The notes under the pieces were generated by a model that saw only the letters and a list, made by a program, of their open reading frames with translations, was not told the DNA's origin and ran no database searches. Positions 58,701-64,000 of a stretch of 64,000 bases of DNA are shown here, piece after piece. Source of the DNA: Piper betle (Eukaryota > Streptophyta > Magnoliopsida > Piperales > Piperaceae); assembly GCA_033002965.1 (NCBI GenBank), contig JAURVB010006221.1, positions 124,001 through 188,000 on the forward strand. The letters are read 5' to 3'. The stretch's first letter is position 1, and each line of letters starts with the position of its first letter. The translations under genes were made by a program, and so were the position numbers.

Positions 58701-61700
58701 GCGTCTTAAGATGTAGATACAACTTGTCATGCATGGTTAAATGCATAAAACCCTAACATGATACTACATGGATGACATGCAACCAAAATTTCACACCAAC
58801 ACAATTACAATCAAAATTAGTAAAAATTCTAAAACGAAATGGACAGAATTTCCCGTAAAAATACAATTAGGGGCCACCCTGTCAAAATCATATATTCAAA
58901 CATATATACGCATAGCAACACTAGCATTCACACAACTTCTAATCTACTACATTCATCATTCTCTGAACTTTGGGTCCTAACCCATCACACTTTTGCTGCG
59001 CTACTCTGATCATTTCATTTCATGTCATTGTCATGCCTCAAATATTTAATCATAACATGTTTATAAAATAACATCATAAACAAAATATTAAACATTCAAT
59101 CACCCAATGTGTGTGTGCAGAAGACCTTATTGCTCCTCCGTCCTGGCCGGCCCATCCATCTCGTGCTGATCACCTACATATATATAGGAAAAATGTCAGT
59201 AACAAGCGTTACTGGTCCGAAAAGAAAATAACTATAACAAACTGGCTATGAGAGCAAACTCTCATAAGAACGAAATCATCATGTACTCCACGTGAACACT
59301 CTGAAGGGCACTACTGAGGAGCCACTGGGCTGCAGACCCGGTAGCATCCCGAACTTACTGATCTGCTGCTGGTACTGTGCTACTCTCAGCACTTCTTTTC
59401 AGTACTTCTCGTGAAACTTTATCCTAAGCCCTCTCCTTACCTCCATATTTCTCCTGGCCTTGAGCACGAAGGCCGAGTACTCTCAGGCAGTCGCCTTTAG
59501 TACCCTTTGAACCACAAGTCCGGACATGCGCTGTACTAAACAGTACCCGTAAACCTCCACGTTCTCCGCGTGTGAGGAACTCAAACGCAGAGTTGTCAGG
59601 ATCCCTCGGGAATGGAACAGTCCACTGGCACTAATCCAGAGCCCGCTTTGACTGTCACGGCATCCTCTGCATGGTACATGCAGTCGATTTCTCCATCTCT
59701 CGTCTCACAAAAATGCGAAAACTATATATATATATATATAGGCTTGGGTAGGGAGTTATATAATAGGCCCGAAGGCAACTTTTGGCGGATCTTGTTTTCG
59801 AAATCAACCTCGAGGGATCTCATCCTCGAGGGGTTATTAATCCGGAAAATGTTCGGTTAAATGGCCCGAGTTAAGTGGGATCCGATAAAACGCCACTTAA
59901 CCCGTCCTGCAGGCAATAATTAAACATACAATAGAAAGAGTAAATCAGAGACGAGTCCTAAACGGACCTGGTAGAAGCTCCAAGCGTATCATCGCGCCTA
60001 GGCGGCGAGCTCCTACTCCGTACCTACACATCAAAACTAAACACTAACGCCCGCTAACTAAATGATGCATCAAACTCGTCATATAATCAACACAATACGG
60101 ATAACATCCATCAACAGTCAAGTAATCATGATGTGAAAATAATTCTAAGTCATCCTATTCATACAAATTTTATACTATTTTTCTAAGTTACGTCATACTC
60201 GATTAACATGCTCATATTTACTTATCTCACTAGACTACTTATCCTCCATGCACTATCAATCACATCATGTAACTTCATTAATAATCTGACATTCATCATG
60301 ATAATTAATCAACCCTAGCATGCTATGCTAACAATTATCATCAATTTTAAATAAATCAATCGGAGGTAATTACCTCACGTCGTCGGCAATCGGCGACGGC
60401 TAGGGTTCTGTCGCGCGTCTCGGAGCTTAAATTCGGCACTCATCGGCGTCCGAAGCTCGATCGGGCACCACTGGGTGAGCCCCGTGGAAGATCCGGTGAA
60501 TTCCAGCGAATTCCAGAAATTCCAATTTTTCGGTGGTTTTCCGGCAGCTACTGGCGGTTTTCCGGCGGATTCTGGTGGTTTTCCGGCGACAATCGCCGGC
60601 GGCGTCTACTGGTCGAAAAGGGGTCGTGTTGGGTACCCTCGGAACCGGCTCGGCGACCCCGACTCATCTATGACCTCAGCGTGGCCAATGGAGGCGGCGG
60701 CTCGCCGGAAAACGGCAAAACAGAGGCCGACCGTGGTGGTTGCTAGATCCGGCCGGCTACGGCGGCGACGGCCTCCGCTCCAGTCGAGGAGGGTCGCTGG
60801 GTGGTCGGTGGTGCTGAGGCGACCATTGGATGACGGCTACGACGGTCGCCGGCGGCAGAATCGGCGACGCGACCAAACGCAACCGCGACACTAGACGTGG
60901 CGATTCTGGCGTCGCGGCGGCCCGATGGTGGCCGGGCCTGGTCGGGGCGGCAGGGCGACGTCGTCGCCGAGCTGGGCGGCGTCGATCGACGGCCGGGCGG
61001 CGTCGACAGCGGTGGCGGTGACGGGCGAACAGGGGCCGCGTGGCACGAGGGTTTGGGCGTGGGGAGAAAAGGTCGTCGTGGAGAAGAAAGGTTGGGTGGC
61101 AAACTTGTAATTAAGACTTGACTCGTCTCCGGCTCGAGTCAAATATAATAACTAGGTCATATTAAATCCTAAAAAAATTCATAAAAATCGGGAAAAATCC
61201 CGTAAAATCAAACAACCTAAAAAAATCATAATGATATGCTCTAGAACTATCAACCCACCCGAAATGCCCGTAACGCATCCTAACGCAATAAACGGCCTAA
61301 AACTAATTCTACGATCCATTATATATATATATGTAGAATAAAAAAATGACTGGCATACTCTCATATATCTGATAACTCATTCTGTTCTGCTGTGTTCATG
61401 ACGTTATCATCATATACTTGGGTACGCATGGCCCTCATAGCTCATACACGCGACTGGCATCGGCTCGGTACACGTGTCCTGAAACTGACTCAACTCAAAA
61501 ATAACGGTCAACCCGACCGGTTCTAAATATAAAACCCTAACTCGAATCGTGGGTTTTACAGTGTACTCTCATATCTACTGATAACTCAGTCTGCTGATGC
61601 GTATCTGGCGCTATCATCGATACTTGGGTATACATAAACCCTCATAGCACGTGCGCACGGTCGGCCTCGGCCCCACACACGTGTTCTGAAAGCTGAACCA

Positions 61701-61767
61701 ACTCAAACTACGTTCAAACTGACCGACTAACGACTATAAAACCCTGACTCGAGTATCGGGTTTTACA
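55774..61767 (+). mobile_element. LTR-like element, outer copy, interrupted by the inner copy
   Basis: TGTAACACCCC at 55774 and GGGTTTTACA ending 61767, with the perfect duplication ATTGG at 55769-55773 and 61768-61772. The empty site is visible in unit C (CTACATTGGGCCTGATCTCTT at ~54030). After removing the inner element and its duplicate, it is about 3,026 bp. It shares the hairpins (56503-56522, 57051-57072, 57108-57146, 58364-58390), TATA-like boxes, GC-rich block (57780-58340) and TTTTCCGG repeats with copy 1, but is more diverged. No retroviral-type protein domains are visible. Confidence 0.85.
58598..61560 (+). mobile_element. LTR-like element, inner copy (2,963 bp), nested
   Basis: TGTAACACCCC at 58598 to GGGTTTTACA at 61560, flanked by GTGTA at 58593-58597 and 61561-61565, inside the outer copy. 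It looks closer to copy 1 than to its host (for example CCGGAAAATG, GCCCGAGTTAAGTGGGA). It has the hairpins at 59247-59266, 59809-59830, 59867-59904 and 61118-61142, a TATA run at 59722-59740 and a GC-rich block at 60385-61080. No gag or pol domains are visible. Confidence 0.85.
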
Positions 61768-61772
61768 ATTGG

Positions 61773-62825
61773 GCCTGATCTCTTAAGACTTGAACATAAA
61801 GGATTAAAGGTGACAGAACCTTGATATGGTGATGGACCAAGTCCGATAGTTTTGGTTCGGGTCGGTCCGGTAGGATTTTGTTTTACGCAAACCTATCTAC
61901 GAGCATCCGTGGGCATTCTTTTAATGAGGTCCAAATAGGCCAGGGCGCTACCTGGGCCATGTGCCAGTCCATCTGGGACCAAAGAGAAATAAAAAGAAAT
62001 GTAATTATAATGTGTGTAAGATATAAAATAAGATTGGACAGATCCATTTAGAATCAATCCTTCTAAATAGACTTAAATAACATGTCCCTAGGTCACCGCC
62101 CAATTTGACCGAATTTGATATTTATATAATTTAATTTAATTTTAAGATATCGAATATTATTTCATAATATAATAGTCTGATTTGGTTTTAAATACTATAT
62201 ATTGAGTACTTGATTTAAATAATATGATTTTTTTATAAAAATTATATTTAATATAAATTTTTTATAAAAAATGTATTTAATATAATTTAAACTTTATTAT
62301 ATAAATATATGTATTTATATGTAAAATTAATATACAACTTTTTTTGTATTAATTATTTAACTTCTTTTTTATAATTATTTTTAATGTAATTTTTCATAAC
62401 AGGTTTAATACAAGTAATACCCTGTCAATCTCCACCGACGACACTTCAAAAACATAAACTATAATATTTCTCTTGGGCACCGGACCCATCCTTCGCGTGG
62501 AATTTCACCGCTCGATTTCTGATGTGTTGGAAGGCAGTGAAAGAGCTTTTGTTGGCTGGCTACACAAAATAAGTTTTCTTTTGTTTTTTCCAATCTACAC
62601 AAAACAAGCTGACAACTTGGCCAATAATTAAAGTTGTATTTATTTCGCGTTGGCCCAGCAGCCCCGCTACAATGATCACTGTTGCCGCCATTTGAATTTT
62701 GATTCAGACCTAATATTTTTTTATTAACTGACGTTTGGATAATAAGAAAAAGAGATAAAAATATAAATATATTTTGAGAAAGAAAATGAAAATAAATTAC
62801 TTTTCCTATAGATTCCATTATTTTT
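61773..62825. repeat. Unit D continued: distal promoter flank and LINE-side flank
   Basis: 61773-62100 matches 54035-54300 and 42770-42990 (GCCTGATCTCTTAAG, GATTAAAAGTGAC-like, CCGATAGTTTTGGTTCGGGTC). 62450-62825 matches 43490-43865 beside the first LINE. Confidence 0.7.
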
Positions 62826-64000
62826 TGTTTAAACAAAAGAAGTCCATTAAGCTAAGGATTCAAAACACGAAGACAGACCCTTTGAGGCCACATTGAATGG
62901 GCAGCCATATTCATGTCGCAGCTAACCCGTCTTATAGAAGCATTAAGGAGTTTATACAAAGTTTTACATCTATCAGCATGAGCCTTCGGAATTTCTGGCT
63001 CTCATGCCGATTCCTCCATCTGCATGAAGACAAGACGATTGAACATCAAACACATATTATATCCAACATGACACACCATTTACAAATCATCCATCAATAG
63101 AGATAAACATCGATTAATTATTATTGGTTGGTTGGGTGCAATTATTTATTTTAGGCGCACATTCTTGAAAAGGATCAGCAGTAGTAAGTACTAGCTCATA
63201 AGAAGCAATTCTTGAGCGAGATCTGAACATTAAAGCATGTATATCAGTATTAGCATCTCTTGTGTGAATTAAATTGTCCCTGAGTCTCCAAATATCATCA
63301 GCCACAGCTAGGAAATTTAGAACTAAGGTTGGGTTGTTCATTGCAAACGAACTGCGAAGACAACGGAGTATTATGTCAAATGGTCTGCAGCAATTCAATT
63401 CCTTAAGTTTAACTCTGGCTACAGCAAAGAGAACTGTCCTGATGACTTCACAGTAACAGGAAATATGAACTACTGTTTCAAAAGCATTTAAACATAAAGG
63501 ACATTGATCATTATCTAGAGAAATATGTCTCCTAATCAAATTGTCCTTTGTAAGGAGGCAATTTCGACTAATTTTCCAACAAAAGAGAAGCAGTCTTTGA
63601 GGTAATTTTAGCTTCCACCAAGGTCTCCAATCAAATGATAAAGTAGATGTCCATCTTGAGAGAAGATAGTTATAGCATGATTTAACTGAAATTTTTCCTG
63701 AAGCTGTTGGACACCACATTAGTTTGTCTGAGCAATTAACAGAAGGTAGTAGAAGAGAAAGTATAGAACATGTATCCGTTAAAATAATATGCATCATTAA
63801 CAAGTGGTATATTCCATCCTCCTGTGACCAAAGCTAGGGAAGAAACTTTGGCAATCACTAGGTGTGCAAATCCAAGATTGATTCGAGGGATAAAGTCAGG
63901 GGCATTTGGAAGCCAAGGGTCCATTCCAATCCTTACTTTATCACCATACATATAGACCAACAGACCTTATTTTTCCAAATAGAAATGCCCTCATTGATGA
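62826..64000 (-). mobile_element. Second LINE copy, 3' part, runs off the window
   Basis: Same 3' end as the first (AAGTCCATTAAGCTA, CGAAGACAGACCCTTTGAGG) at the same flank. The frame 63114-63803 (minus) reads through LSLLLPSVNCSDKLMWCPTA, FDWRPWWKLKLPQRLLLFCWK, DNDQCPLCLNAFETVVHISCYC and a following LRCLRSSFAMNNP block, the zinc-binding RT-associated region. It lacks ~135 bp of RNase H present in copy 1 but keeps ~230 bp that copy 1 has lost. Confidence 0.8.

Noticed and set aside
1..64000. tRNA, rRNA genes and CRISPR arrays
   Set aside because: I looked for cloverleaf box phrases, rRNA text and regular spacer arrays and saw none. The array at 26.3-27.0 kb has no unique spacers and is a plant tandem repeat.

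Overview
This is nuclear DNA from a flowering plant. Spliced GT-AG genes, an NDR1/HIN1-like gene, an LRR receptor-like protein, plant glycine-rich secreted proteins and a plant L1-type LINE with a terminal RNase H all point that way. I cannot resolve the lineage. Genes are sparse and lie in AT-rich DNA; about half of the window is repeats, captured fragments and duplicated blocks.

Layout. 2.4-3.2 kb: two-exon NHL/LEA_2 gene (+). 4.7-7.6 kb: intronless LRR receptor-like protein (-) with two apparent one-base losses. 9.1-9.5 kb: short acidic/basic protein (-). 9.7-10.8 kb: GC-rich body between ~95-bp inverted repeats, like a Pack-MULE. 11.1-14.9 kb: old retroelement relic and a polygalacturonase-inhibitor-like gene fragment, split by a 2.84-kb LTR-like element with a perfect 5-bp target duplication. 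18.1-22.1 kb: CHERP-like SURP/CID splicing-factor gene (+). 22.7-23.0 kb: possible secreted-peptide precursor (+). 24.6-27.0 kb: cluster of elements separated by (TA)n tracts, including a 315-bp foldback, then a degenerate tandem array. 27.5-28.1 kb: single-pass membrane protein (-). 29.9-37.6 kb: one glycine-rich protein gene (GRP-A) between two diverged direct repeats. 40-64 kb: a tandem array of GRP units: GRP-B with a LINE distally, GRP-C, and a unit with promoter but no gene, interrupted by two nested LTR-like elements and followed by a second copy of the LINE.

Most unusual signals. (1) The three LTR-like elements share small hairpins whose stems change in compensating pairs between copies. 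This suggests selected RNA (or DNA) structure in what may be the transcript leader. (2) The intron of GRP-B carries a ~100-bp inverted copy of the GRP 3' end, so its pre-mRNA could fold on itself. (3) A TTGACTCGA...TCGAGTCAA hairpin recurs at the boundary between AT-rich and GC-rich blocks in the LTR-like elements and, in weaker form, in older relics and a tandem array. (4) Four mobile bodies are anchored in (TA)n microsatellites, three of them in a row.

Caution. Four of the five apparent frame breaks in otherwise good genes are single-base losses in runs of five or six identical bases. Long-read homopolymer error is therefore a serious alternative to pseudogenisation. All family names rest on reading motifs by eye; no database search was run.
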